The translations under genes were made by a program, and so were the position numbers. A stretch of DNA of 64,000 nucleotides. Origin: Chrysopilus asiliformis (Eukaryota; Arthropoda; Insecta; Diptera; Rhagionidae). The stretch covers positions 33,635,644 through 33,699,643 of the forward strand of contig OZ035963.1 of the NCBI GenBank assembly GCA_964034945.1. The letters run 5' to 3'. The notes beneath the pieces were generated by a model that was not told the origin of the DNA, ran no database searches, and was given only the letters and a program-made list of their open reading frames with translations. Positions within the stretch are counted from its first letter, which is position 1, and each line of letters opens with the position of its first letter. This document shows, piece by piece, positions 53,830-64,000 of the stretch.

Positions 53830-56095
53830 CTGATGTAAGTCTCATACAACGCGATTTGTGTAACACCGTAGTTATATGAAGGCTTGATCTACAATACTTA
53901 TTTATAAGTAGATGTATTGTGTTTGTTATAATTATGCACAGACACTTGCCTGAGTGTGGATACGCATCAAATTGCGAGTATCACTAAGAACGGTTCCACC
54001 TATTTCAAATTATCTACAGCAGTAAAATTTTCATATTATAAATTCCATAACTGGAAAGAATGTCGCTATATCAAACTCGTATGTTTATAACTATATTTAA
54101 AAAAAAATAGTTTACTGAGAAATCGCGGTTTCATCTTTGTAGCCGTATTTGGGCTATTTATCAACCACTGATAATAAAAAATAAAAAAGCGCTCAATGAC
54201 AATAAGTTACTTCCATAAATAATATTTTCTTCCATTCGAAATTCGTTTGCTTCTGAAGATTCTTTTCATCCGTTAAAAGATTTTTCAATAACAACACACG
54301 GATGGCGAGGCCGATGGCAGAGTCGTTCTTATTGTGTAACCGACAAAGAGTTATCCACGAAAATGTAGCCTCATCAATTAGAAAAGAGGGCTGCCTGGCT
54401 GGCTGACTACATCCAACTGGGAATACCTTTTTGGTGACGGTTCACCGTAATTAGGCGTTATGAGCATGCCCGGTAGCCTAATCCTGAGAGAAGGTTAATC
54501 ACATTGTATGAATTTATGATTTTATGTTACGGTCATCCTTCTATTTGGAAATTTTTATGTGTTTCGTGAGTGTGACCTGGACCTGGGGAGATGGTCTGCC
54601 CTGTAAATCGGGCGACAAGAATTTGAAAATTTTATACCAAATTCCAATTCCATTCTGTGTCTAAAAGCATAAACAGTAAAAATATAATAGAACACGATAA
54701 ATTTACGGAAATAGATAAAATGCATGATGTATAAATTTTTTTTGGAAATATTTAACACCCTTTACCACACCTTTTTTTCTAAAATCTATGAACTGTGATT
54801 TAGACTTATGTGAAAATAGCACTTGCTTTATGACACATACTTGTATAGTTAGAACACTTTTACCCGCCAAATATGATCTTTATTAAATGGGTTAAGAAGT
54901 CATAAAAGCTGTTTAAAAAAAATACCTGACCTGTGTTGGTTTATATCACACTTCTATTAAATGTCATTTACAGTCGTTATTTCATAGGTTTTTTGCATTG
55001 CAAGTTTTTAGCTACTAATTTGCAAAAATATGGATATGTAGGCGTTTTTCTTTGGTACTTAAACATGAGGTTAAGTTGCAGTTGGTTTAACAAAATCTAT
55101 GTTTAAAAATTACTATGAATATTATTGACTTTCGGAGCCCTTCAAATAAGTTCTAATGAAGTTTTTATATTTTTTGGAGCCCGACTTCTGCCAATTTCTT
55201 AAATTGTTGAACATATTCTGCATTTAATCTACTCGACTTTATGATCATTTACTCGAAAGTGTCCTCACACTTTTTGATGTAATTTGAGAATGGATTGAGA
55301 TACTGCTGTAATGGTTTCAATTATGAAATAAGGACGAATAAGCGCAGTTTTTTAGGGAAAATGTTTCTCCCTTCCTTTTCCATCCAGAATTCCACTGAGT
55401 GTAAATCAGAGGGTGGGGGCGTCAAACCCACTATATTTTTGGAATCTACTCTTCGAGACCTTTCATTTAAGATACTAGTCCACAAAATAAAAAGTTTTAT
55501 AAAAATTTAGAGCGGTCCCGTTGGTCGAAGAGAGCATGAGTAATGGCTAAAAAACTAATTTCGAATAAGAGACAATTTTTCACCTTTCCTCCATATGTAT
55601 ATCAAATATGTAGCGTCATTGGGGCTAAACTGAACTTTAACTCAACAACTCTATAGAAATGGTTATTTGGCATGGCATAGGTGTGAATTTAGCGCGACAT
55701 GTTAAAGTTGTCTTCACTTGGTTAACGAGGCTTCGAACAGAAATTTCTGTGCTAAAAATGAAGGTTCTACTTAAATTGGATCAAAAATTTTCGCGTGAAA
55801 AATCAATATGACAAGAGATGGAAAAAAGGTCGTTTACCCTATTATTATTTATTTTTTTTTTTTTTGTAAAAGCAAATGAACTTTAGTTTTCATAGGCCTT
55901 TCAAAATTAATTACAGAAGAGCATTAATTACAGAGAAAATCCTAAAAACAATTTTTTTTTTTCGAAAAAATTCCAAAAACTGAATTTTTTTTGTTGTTGC
56001 CGTGAGTATTTCTATCATTTTAGGTTAAGTTGACACCGCTGAATCCGAATCTGGAAATAGGTTTCACTCTTGTTTTTGAGATAGATTATGAAATC
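53830..56095. other. Long stretch without recognised elements
   Basis: The segment 54300-54620 is less AT-rich (GGATGGCGAGGCCGATGGCA; GGGCTGCCTGGCTGGCTGAC) and could include host sequence, but no frame there is convincing. T-runs occur near 55850 and 55955. No TIRs were found. Confidence 0.35.
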
Positions 56096-56174
56096 TTAGG
56101 CAGCAAAATGGCAGTTGTGCAGTGTTCTCATCACTTTCTTACGCGTCTTGTATGCGGATATGAATTACTAGCTT

Positions 56175-56815
56175 GCATACCCGTCGTTGTCGGGTTAAGT
56201 TTTTTCAATTTTTTTTTTAGACCATCTATGTTGGAGCTAAACTTCAGGCCAATTGGCTCAGTAGTTTCCCCGCGAAAGAAGAAGAGCTAAGTTTCGAGAT
56301 CACTTGACCCCCTCCCCTTACTCCCCACCTCTCGGGCTACTTTTTAATGGGTCTATGTTGGGGCTGGACCCCCGACGAACATCTACGAAAAATTTAGGCC
56401 AATCGGTTCAGTAGTTTCCCCGCGAAAGAGTAACATAGCGCAAAAACTAAGTTTCAAAATCACTTTACCCCCTCCCCTTACTCCCCCACCCCTCGCGCTA
56501 CTTTTCCGTATGACTATAGCTGCGTTCCCGACCCATGTAAAAACTACTGCGCAGTACTTGCCAGTAATTTTTGTCGGGAACGCCCTTTTGGATGATTGCA
56601 AGCAAATCCTAAGATTCGGAATGAGAGGATGTGCGTTCCGCAGTACTCCGCAGTAGGTTTTTCATGGATCGGGAACGCAGCTTATGTTGGAACCAGAACT
56701 ACCACAGACACTCATGCCAAATTTCAAGTCAATCGGTGCAGCCGTTTTTGCGTGAAAGAGGAACAGACAGACAGACAGACAGACAGACACCAACTCATTT
56801 TTATATATTAGTATG
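56175..56815 (+). mobile_element. 3' tail of a non-LTR-type element with tandem units
   Basis: Two tandem units of about 155 bp (start near 56225 and 56380) each carry AGGCCAAT-GG-TCAGTAGTTT, CCCCGCGAAAGA and CCCCCTCCCCTTACTCCCC. A final partial unit runs AAATTTCAAGTCAATCGGTG, CAGCCGTTTTTGCGTGAAAG, (ACAG)n, then ATTTTTATATATTAGTATG. This order, ending in a TATATTAGTAT tail, is typical of 3' ends of RTE/jockey-like insect retrotransposons. No protein part is present (strong 5' truncation). Confidence 0.55.
56518..56682. mobile_element. 165-bp MITE inside the last tandem unit
   Basis: Ends AGCTGCGTTCCCGACCCATG and its close complement (CATGGATCGGGAACGCAGCT). The flanks read GACTAT and TATGTTGG, whereas the neighbouring unit has TCTATGTTGG unbroken, so the insertion duplicated TAT (or TA). 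The interior contains ACTGCGCAGTACT/AGTACTCCGCAGT palindromic words. Confidence 0.8.
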
Positions 56816-56994
56816 ATAGGTCCCAATTGCGTAAATTGTTGCATTTTTAGATCAAACCTCATGTGCTCGTGCTTTTCGGTGCTATTTGGGATGTTTCTAC
56901 TTGAAAGTTTTCGAAGAATCGATCATTCGTTAAAGCTTTGAATCACGATATATAGGACATATCGCGACAGCCATTTTGGCAATGGTAAAACGTA

Positions 56995-57245
56995 ATTCGT
57001 TCGAGAAGAGGATTCTAAGATGTGTCGATTCTGCAGTATGTGTAATGAATAAATTCGCGAACGATATCGTGAGCATGAGATCACTGATCAAATCATGAGC
57101 AACAAGCAGTGATCAGCAAGAATCTTGGTTCGAATAAATGAGGAAGAACCGGCCTCGAAAGTTTGTGGGGGACAGAATTATTGGGTGCCGGGCCAGCCCT
57201 GCCTCCGCTGAAGCGACGAAATACGCCAGGGGTGTCTTCAAGTAA
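56995..57245 (+). pseudogene. Non-LTR retrotransposon reverse transcriptase, degraded C-terminal fragment
   Basis: Frames read KRILRCVDSAVCVMN, RYREHEITDQIM, VRINEEEPASKVCGGQN and WVPGQPCLR. The order RRIL, YN-E, R(M)NEEEPASKV and GRPCLRW is that of the region after the reverse transcriptase palm in insect RTE/jockey-type proteins, as in the better copy at 15.2 kb. Several stops and frameshifts. Confidence 0.5.
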
Positions 57246-57249
57246 CTTA

Positions 57250-58190
57250 TTTTCGATCGACTAATTAGTCGAATAAAACCTTTGGTCGACAAAAATGATT
57301 ACACCGACAATCATTCCGGTACACACGATATAAGAGTCTTTTCTAGGTAATTTAAGGTCGCTAAATCCGAATCTAGCCGTTGTTTGACTGAATCAGTTCT
57401 ACTTTTTGAAATATGAAGCAAAAAAGAATTGTTGATTTCCAAATTATAAATATTTAAACCAATTTATGAGTCACCCTTCATATCGGAAAAAGTAGAGCAA
57501 AATTATACCATGGGTAGCTCACCTACAAGCTATTCCATGAAAACATTACTGCTCTATGCCCAAATAATAAAAGATTTGATGTTTTCTGTCGCTCTGGAAT
57601 TGTCTTGGAAATCATAAAAACTGTGGTTAGTTTTTTAAAGTTTGAGTTAGGTAAATAAATTCCATACAAAACAAAAATGCAGTCATTTCACGGTTATCTG
57701 TTGAAAAGGTTTTCTTAACCTTAAACAGCGTAAACTTAGTAGGCAAAGAAGGGATGCTCACTCAACAGGTGGTCTCACCGCAAAGCGTGGATGGACTTGT
57801 AGACCCCTTAAGGCTTAAAATTTCATTACACCAGCATGTTACACTTTAATTATCGACGAATTTTTATCTTTGTATTTATTTCAGGTTTTAAATATCTTTT
57901 CTTTTATTTACCTTTTTTGTGTAAAGTAGAAAGACAATTTCACCAATTGTCATACTTTCGCACGAAAAATAAGATAACAGGTAAAATCATGAGAATCCTT
58001 AGGGTAAAAAAATTCGGAGAATCATGTAATTGAAGTGAATATTGAAGTATGTATATTGATAAATAGTTTACTTGGCCAGAGCTTAAGAAGGATTCTGAAG
58101 TATAATAATCGGTTTTAGATCCAAATTATAAACATTTAAGTTTAAATCAGATTAAAGAAAATGCGCTATAAAGTAAAAGGCTCTAATTAT
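57250..58190. other. Non-coding stretch, nothing recognised
   Basis: Chance frames only; no inverted repeats seen. Confidence 0.4.
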
Positions 58191-58195
58191 AATCG

Positions 58196-59050
58196 ATATG
58201 ATATATCATATAGGAGTATATTAGACCTAGTATACCGTTTGTAACGCATCGAACCATTCATCGGACACAAAAATGAACTACACCATAGTAGGGATGTCAA
58301 ATTTTTGAAAAAAAACCGGTTTTCGGATAAACCGGTTTTTAAGACTTCGGTTTAAACCGGGCCGGTTTAACCGGGTCCAAAAAACCGGGTATTAAAAATT
58401 ATTTTTCTGTACAAAAAAATGCTTGGTTTTTTTGGATGGTTTTTGGCTTTAAAAAAAAACACCGGGTATAACCGTGCAAAAAAAAACACCGAAAAAAACC
58501 GGTTAACCGAAGACAAAACACCGGGTAACCGGTTTAACCGGTTCTTTTTTGACATCCCTACACCATAGTGTTAGGGACAAAAAAATTTCATTTCCGCATG
58601 TCCGTCTGTCTGCCTGTCCATCTGTCCGTGAACACCAGAGGTTTCGAAAGTATTGTGACTTGAAATTTCGTATAGTTGCCTTTTTCGTAAATGGCAAGTT
58701 CTTGAACAGGCAAAATCGGACCATTCCTTCCCCTTCTCCCATATCAACGAAATAGTTTTTTAAATTTTTATCGAACCCTTATTGAAAAAAATTTATAAGT
58801 AAAATGTTTTTAGAATATGATTTTCAATAACTGTTCCATACATGAAAATCCAATCACACCAGACTCTCTCCCCTCCCCCTTACAAATTGAATAATTTTAT
58901 CTGTTTTTTTTCGAAAACGGTGCATAGTAACGAAAAATTTATAAGACGAAATGTGTTTAGAATATGATTTTACATAACCGTTCTGGCCCCCCTCACCCAC
59001 ACAAAAGATTTTTTTCAGAAAAATTTTGTCCGCCCTCATATAGAGTATTT
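58196..59050 (+). mobile_element. GTCY-repeat element, type B, copy 4, split by a hAT MITE
   Basis: Starts with the 16-bp perfect palindrome ATATGATATATCATAT, then AGGAGTATATTAGACCTAGT, ATACCGTTTGTAACGCATCG and ACACAAAAATGAACTACACC. After the MITE come TTTCATTTCCGCATGTCCGT, a 30-bp GTCY tract, and two tandem monomers (CCTTCCCCTTCTCCCATATC; CTCCCCTCCCCCTTACAAAT) with TTTCGAAAACGGTGCATAGT. A type A element follows 20 bp later in the same orientation. Confidence 0.75.
58289..58560. mobile_element. 272-bp hAT-type MITE with perfect 8-bp duplication
   Basis: CACCATAG stands immediately on both sides (58281-58288, 58561-58568). Tips TAGGGATGTCAAA and their complement TTTGACATCCCTA are hAT-like. 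The interior is dominated by AACCGGTTT, ACCGGGT and GGTTTAACC words, at least ten in 240 bp and in both orientations. No coding sequence. Confidence 0.9.
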
Positions 59051-59071
59051 GACTCTGAAAATTGACGCTTT

Positions 59072-59625
59072 TTTATACCCGTATGGTGAAACCAAAGGGT
59101 ATATTAACTTTGCCTTACCGTTTGTAACGCCAAGATCCCGTAATCACACATAAAAATGAATTACATCAGTGTGTTTAGAAAGATAAAAATAATTAATTTC
59201 TGCATGTCCGTCCGTCTGTCCGTCTGTCTGTCTGTCTATGGCGCGGATTGCGGGCGCACGGATTGAGCTAGAGACTTGAAATTTTGCGCAGATTCGTTTT
59301 TCGTAAAATGCGAGGCTAAGTTCATTAATAGGCAAAAATGGACCATTAGGTGGGGTACCCCCCATACGAACGAAAACGGTTTTTGTGAATATCTCGAAAA
59401 CGGTGCATCTTATCAAAAAAGTGCAAGAACAAAAGTTATTTAGGATATGATTCTACATAAAACTCCCATACATCAAAATCCGATTGGAATAAATTTTAAA
59501 AAATCTTGTTGGAAAGTTTGACTTCAAAGTGGAATTTTGGTACAACTGTTCGAATTTTTATACGAATATCACCATACGGGTCTCCAATGATTGCCAGATT
59601 GGCAATTATAGCTTTTGTTATGTTT
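59072..59625 (+). mobile_element. GTCY-repeat element, type A, copy 5
   Basis: Complete copy with TATACCCGTATGGTGAAACC head, a 35-bp GTCY tract, GGCGCGGATTGCGGGCGCAC, GATTGAGCTAGAGACTTGAA, one monomer including GGGGTACCCCCCATACGAAC, and the tail hairpin ATTGCCAGATTGGCAAT then TATAGC. It is the best-preserved copy and useful as a reference for the others. Confidence 0.85.
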
Positions 59626-60655
59626 TTATTTTTTTTTTTGTCAAAAACAGATGCTTTTAAAATAGTGAAAATAATATATTTATTAATAAGAGAGAGAAAA
59701 ATGAAAACTGCGCGAAAATTCGGCCACACAAAAATGTATCTTATTCTCTTTGCTAATACAATTGAATCGAAAAGTATACCGAAAATATTTTTCGAGCAGA
59801 GTGGCTGAATTTAACCCTTTGTTGACCGTCGGTACTTTTAAGTACCACCAACTTTAAATCTTTATATTTTTTGCTTATCAAATAGTATTAACATTCTATA
59901 TATTTCTATATACTTATATATATCAAAGGCGTAAATATCACCCCTCCATAAAATTAGTTCATGTATTTTTTTTAAAAATGCTTTCTGGAACCAATTTCAA
60001 CGAAAAAAAGTCATGGTTATTGATTTTTTGTTGTTCACTTCCTGGTCCACAAAGGTTAAAATTAGAACTTTTTTTTATGATTGTTTACAGAATATTAGAC
60101 GAATTGAGAAGAATATTTCATTTTTCTGTGTGTTTGTTCGCCCAAAAATGTATGTCCAAGTTTGGTCCTAAAAGTTAAAAGCATGAATTTACAAAAGCAA
60201 ACGTAAATTTTTCGCGCGTTGATCTTTCGGGAACTTGCGTCAATTTTAGCTTCAATGTTGGTCTGAAGTTTATCTTTTTGCCCTCTTCTAATAATTATAT
60301 TTATGTTTCTCTTACCAACTGAAAATCTTCATTTATTTACAATTTTAAGCTCAATTTTTAGACCATTTGTTCTTACATTGGGCTAGGGCTATTAGATCTA
60401 TTATTATGACAGTGATTCTTAATGTTTTGTAGCTCTTCGTACATATTTTGTTATGTAAAAATTTGAAATCATTAAGGCGGAACCATTTCGAGTGTTAAAA
60501 CCCGATTTTCTTATTGATATTGGTAGGAAACGGGACACCGGAATTAAAGAATCGATACCTTGATGTTTTTCCGATGTTTTGAAAAAGTTAAATTTAATTA
60601 ATAATTTAGCCATCTGGCTGATGCTCTACTGTGGGTGGAGTGCACCCAGGTAGAA
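59626..60655. other. Non-coding stretch, nothing recognised
   Basis: GGTACTTTTAAGTACC at 59830-59845 is a perfect 16-bp palindrome. Otherwise AT-rich with chance frames. Confidence 0.4.
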
Positions 60656-60659
60656 TTAA

Positions 60660-61015
60660 CACGGTTTTAATTCTTCTTATACGTTGAACCACCAAAAACC
60701 CGTTAGTTTTCGAGATATTCTCGAAAAACTAATTTTTTTGAAATACCAGCATATCTTCATAACGGAGAGCTAGTAAAAGACATAAATGTAGCAAATTTTA
60801 TTGTCTCCAAGTTTTGTAATACATAAGACTACTAGAAAATGGTTAGTTTCGGAATAAATCGCAAAAAAATGAGATCGTAGTTTTTAAAAAGCCGCGGTTT
60901 TGGTTACTTCCGGTTAACGGATTTCCACATCAGGACCAAACTTCTCTGTAAAATTTCATGGCTAGCTTAGGTATTTTTTGCGAAATCTTGTAGAAATATG
61001 AAACCGAAAATTGAT
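60660..61015 (+). repeat. Dispersed repeat E, copy 2
   Basis: CCCGTTAGTTTTCGAGATAT, TCTTCATAACGGAGAGCTAG, TTTATTGTCTCCAAGTTTTG, GCGGTTTTGGTTACTTCCGG, TTAACGGATTT, CAGGACCAAA and GCGAAATCTTGTA match 5270-5344 plus 6441-6700 in order. There is no insertion at the position corresponding to 5345. Confidence 0.55.
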
Positions 61016-61019
61016 ACCA

Positions 61020-62750
61020 AAGGAAATTTAAACAAAACTTTAAGTAGAGTGGCTATATTAAATCTATCTAAAAACTATTCCCTCTAGTTCTAAAATTAGT
61101 TTCTCTACTAATTTTATGAAGAGTAATGTTCTAACACCACGTCTTGATTAACAATTTTTCATCCCAAGAAATATCTCACCGCAATGAGATTTTTTTGACA
61201 GCTGGGCCGAAAATCTCTTGAAATTTTAGTACTAAAAATGGCGATGAAAAGAAAACACCTAGTCGCCGCTTTTACAATTAATGCAATACGTGAAATTGAA
61301 AAGGCTGAAACAGAAGAACAGACGAAAAGAAACACCTCTTAGCCCTGATTTATTTACTAGGAGTTAAGCCGAGTTAGTGAGTTAAGGGAGTTAGCTAACC
61401 TTATTTTCCATGTTAAATGTGAGTTAAGGGAGTTAAGGCGATTTAACTCCTAGTGAATAAATTGGCCGTTAATGTTATATATTCTCTTCCAAAGCTTTTT
61501 GTATCGTATTGTTTGTAAAAATTAGTTATTTTCACAACTACTTGTCGGGAGAATTTAGATTCCGCCATCTTGAATCAGGAAATTCCAAGAAATTTTGCAA
61601 TTGCAAGATTTCAAGAAATTTATCTCTGGGATTTTTTCTCGCCGTCAACTCGAGCTCTGATTGGTCAATCAAAAATCTCTGCGATGAAACATCCCAAATC
61701 AAGACGCGGTGTAACATCGTGGATAACAACATTAGTTGCGTTTTTTTAATCTTCTGAAGCAGTTCAGAACAAGCTTTCCATACAAAATCCTGCACCACCT
61801 TTTCATCTCGAACAGCGCTTGGAACAACGGGAAATTTTATACGGTAATGTACGGTAATGGAATGCTGCTAACTTCAACATAATAAATCTGACATTTTATT
61901 CTCAATTGAGGATTTTGTGTTGGTGGTTTGTTGGTTCTGTTCGACAGCGAAATAGTTTTAATCATGGGAGATAGCGAATCGTGATTATATCAAGAAAATA
62001 TAGCAGTAACGGCCTACTGATGTAACCAACGTGAAGTTAGTTGCCATTCGAACTCAATGAAATTTCCCACTTACTCTGGATCGTTTTTTTTAATGTTCTG
62101 TGTTCTGGAACATTAAAAAAACGCAACTATTGATACCTCGATATATCGGCCTGTTAAACATCGAGGTTAAAACTCCATATTTTTCAACGATACCTCGATG
62201 TTTTGCAATGTTTTGCAGGTATCGTTGGCATCCCTACTTTGGACTACTATGTAATTCAAAGAATGACCACCGGTGGGCACGTGGCGCTCAACGTGTTACC
62301 AAGAATTTGTTTAATTTTATTTTACCGGTCAAATTTATTTTTTCTTTTGCAATGAAATTATTATGCCAACAAAATTGTGCTATTTCAAAAATGTCTCCTA
62401 TCCATCTTTTATACCATTTCCTTCAGTTATTAGCCTAAAATAAGAATTTTAATTCTCGAAGCGAAATCATTTGCATGAAATGTCAATGGAGAACATGGCG
62501 GCTGAAGGCATCAACTTTTTTCCTTTTGTTTGTAAAACGGGGGCTTTGAGGTAACTCTAGTGGCAATCGTGTCGACCCTGTTCCCATTACACGCTTCTTC
62601 AAAGTCAAACTGACATTCAGGTTCCACAGTTAATCACTGTTTCGAGCCGACAACCGTCAAATGCCGCTTTATCGCTGCAGGATTTTCATGAAGCGAACGT
62701 TGCCCCAAAGATGAACCGTCGATCACCAATTTCGCCACTAAAGCAATTGT
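61020..62750. other. Mostly unrecognised; short inverted repeats at 61341-61470 and 62086-62123
   Basis: GTTTTTTTAATGTTC and its complement around 62100 make a small hairpin. ACCTCGATATATCGGCCTG near 62136 recalls the CCTCGATATACGGCC tip at 45.8 kb, but no element could be delimited. A frame at 61509-61757 with an antisense frame is unrecognised. Confidence 0.35.
61341..61470. repeat. 130-bp inverted-repeat unit
   Basis: GCCCTGATTTATTTACTAGG continues to AGTTAA at the left. The complement of the right end reads GGCCAATTTATTCACTAGGA. The words GAGTTAAGGGAGTTA recur inside. They are related in composition to the GTTAACT repeats at 41.6 and 44.8 kb. Likely a small MITE. Confidence 0.55.
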
Positions 62751-62784
62751 GGTTTTGCAGACGCATTATTAATCAGTGTGCTCG

Positions 62785-62920
62785 TCACTTCTTACGCCTC
62801 TTGTACGCGGATGTGAATTATAGGTGTAAATCTTTAGACCCGATCGTATAAATTGCTACATTTTTAAGTCGCAAAGAACAAATCTCATGTGCCCGTGCTT
62901 TTCGATTCTATATTTGGGTA
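62785..62920 (+). repeat. Repeat H, copy 2 (without the non-LTR insertion)
   Basis: GTGCTCGTCACTTCTTACGC, CTCTTGTACGCGGATGTGAA, TTA is followed after about 25 bp by CGTATAAATTGCTACATTTT and CTCATGTGCCCGTGCTTTTC. It gives the pre-insertion layout for 56175-56815. Confidence 0.55.
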
Positions 62921-62924
62921 TATT

Positions 62925-64000
62925 TGACGAGAAATTTAGGCTGTATGAAAACACCTCTTGAAACCATAACTAGGTTATATTATTTCATTGAATTTTTGAT
63001 TTATTACTTAATTATGGTATTGACTTTTCCTACCTAAATTATTTTACAAAATCAATAAATATTTACTGTAACATCAATCGAAAACAAATTTTTGCATTGA
63101 AGATTCTAAGTTTGCTTTTGCTGTCATCGAACCAGCAAATTACTTTCTTTGTGTAAAGAACAGTTGGCAATGGCACATATCAGTTTGCCTCTGAATTTGC
63201 TATGTTAGCATTTTTCTATTGAAATCCATTTTACAAATAAGAAAGGAAATGAAAAACATATTGAAAATTGATTTCAATAACCTTCTCAGGTGTAGAGGGA
63301 AATCAACGAGAAGCCTATTTAAAAGTGGGTCACATGGACAACCACTACTGCTTATTTCTTTTCAAAGATATATTTTCTTTAAAATAGTCTTTTACCATAG
63401 GAATGGTTTGTGCATGACGATAAAATGAACAAAACGTGCAAGGCACACACCTTCAATTGTCATAAAAGCCTGTCAGAACGTCATTCTATTTGACATTTTC
63501 GTGCACATCAGCGCGTGATATCTTTCATCTCTACTTAGTTTTTGTTCAGCTTGATTTGATAGTTTAAAATAAAATAAGTAATTTGGCACCGTGTAGACAT
63601 CATATGTATGTATATGCTGTACAGACTTTATTAATAAAAGGGCAACACATTCTGCATCTCCATCCTTATTTCATGATCAATATAATTAAAACTGTCCGAA
63701 GTAAATTAATTCCATCTTTGCTAAATCCTAAACCAATTCGGTATAATTTTAAAAAAAAGTGCGAATATGCAAAAACACGAAAATGGAGTTAAGAGGCTTC
63801 GGCCATTTTTGTATTTATAAGAATGGAGTGTCTCATTTCTACATAAATGTTTAGATTAAAGTTGGTCTTGAGACATTTTAGGATTAAATGTAATTTGAAT
63901 CCTCTGCACCAGCGACATTTTACTTCGCGTTAATTCTTATGCGTTTCATATTTCAGTATATGTTGGATTTTATATTTTCGAATTAGAAAATAACTTAAGT
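62925..64000. other. Non-coding stretch to the window edge
   Basis: No element or gene recognised; chance frames at 63219-63428 and 63583-63792. Confidence 0.4.

Larger units (their letters stand above)
56100..56915 (+). repeat. Repeat H, copy 1, split by a non-LTR tail
   Basis: CAGTGTTCTCATCACTTTCT, ACGCGTCTTGTATGCGGATA and TGAATTA (56118-56170), plus TGCGTAAATTGTTGCATTTT, TAGATCAAACCTCATGTGCT and CGTGCTTTTCG (56828-56880), are contiguous in the copy at 62785-62920. The 640 bp between is therefore an insertion. Confidence 0.6.

Noticed and set aside
54300..54620. GC-richer segment that might be a host exon
   Set aside because: No conserved frame, splice pattern or RNA structure could be recognised; left as unassigned.
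1..64000. CRISPR arrays, bacterial operons, rRNA genes
   Set aside because: The repeats are transposon ends, microsatellites and minisatellites without spacer architecture, no rRNA-like sequence was seen, and the content is that of an insect nuclear genome.

Overview
The window is AT-rich, repeat-dense eukaryotic DNA, and I recognise no intact host gene in it. Transposon content points to an insect, most likely a higher (brachyceran) fly. It holds several mariners of the D,D41D 'rosa' type, first described in tephritid flies, and many elements with (GTCY)n microsatellites like the mini-me elements described in Diptera. There is also a D,D37E Tc1/mariner-type (ITmD37E) element, pogo/Tigger remnants, 3' fragments of non-LTR retrotransposons, a tRNA-related SINE, and many small inverted-repeat elements with recognisable target duplications. 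The organism call is inference from element content only. Layout: 0-8 kb is mostly unique AT-rich DNA with inverted-repeat elements, including a three-level nest at 5.3-6.8 kb. 8.4-16.7 kb carries a non-LTR remnant, a deleted rosa mariner, a reverse-oriented GTCY element, a GTCY element with a roughly 590-bp microsatellite (480 bp of it perfect), a GC-rich MITE, and a second rosa mariner split by a non-LTR fragment. 16.7-25.9 kb has scattered MITEs, a Tc1-like fragment, a pogo/Tigger 3' remnant and two copies of a SINE-like repeat. 26-34 kb is a field of one repeat family with about 115-bp internal units and AT-rich hairpin tails, interrupted by a rosa mariner, a GTCY element and a MITE with a 9-bp target duplication. 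35.3-39.1 kb is one dispersed element (called J here) that received a nearly intact D,D37E transposon and a rosa mariner. A mariner D,D34D remnant follows at 39.6 kb. 41.2-45.6 kb is a nest of up to four levels; one level encodes a decayed two-zinc-finger protein I cannot assign to a named superfamily. 47.4-50 kb holds GTCY elements in opposite orientations, one split by a 1.19-kb foldback element with a TAA duplication. 50.7-53.8 kb has a rosa fragment, a second J copy in the opposite orientation, and two more rosa elements. 56-63 kb contains a non-LTR tail with an 'empty' paralogue at 62.8 kb, a GTCY element split by a hAT-type MITE, another GTCY element, and unique DNA. How the parts relate: nearly every protein-like reading frame is a transposase or reverse transcriptase relic. 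Several insertions can be proved within the window because another copy of the target repeat lacks the insertion (J with and without the D,D37E element; repeat D with and without a 234-bp MITE; repeat H with and without the non-LTR tail). Shared nonsense codons and a shared deletion between mariner copies indicate spread of already defective copies, mobilised in trans. Best candidates for new biology are the zinc-finger element at 41.98-44.66 kb, the mariner whose ends are a 133-bp inverted duplication of its own 5' end, the perfect 12-mer array, and family J. Names J, D, E, F, F', H and the GTCY letters A/B are labels for this report only. All boundaries and percentages were judged by eye.
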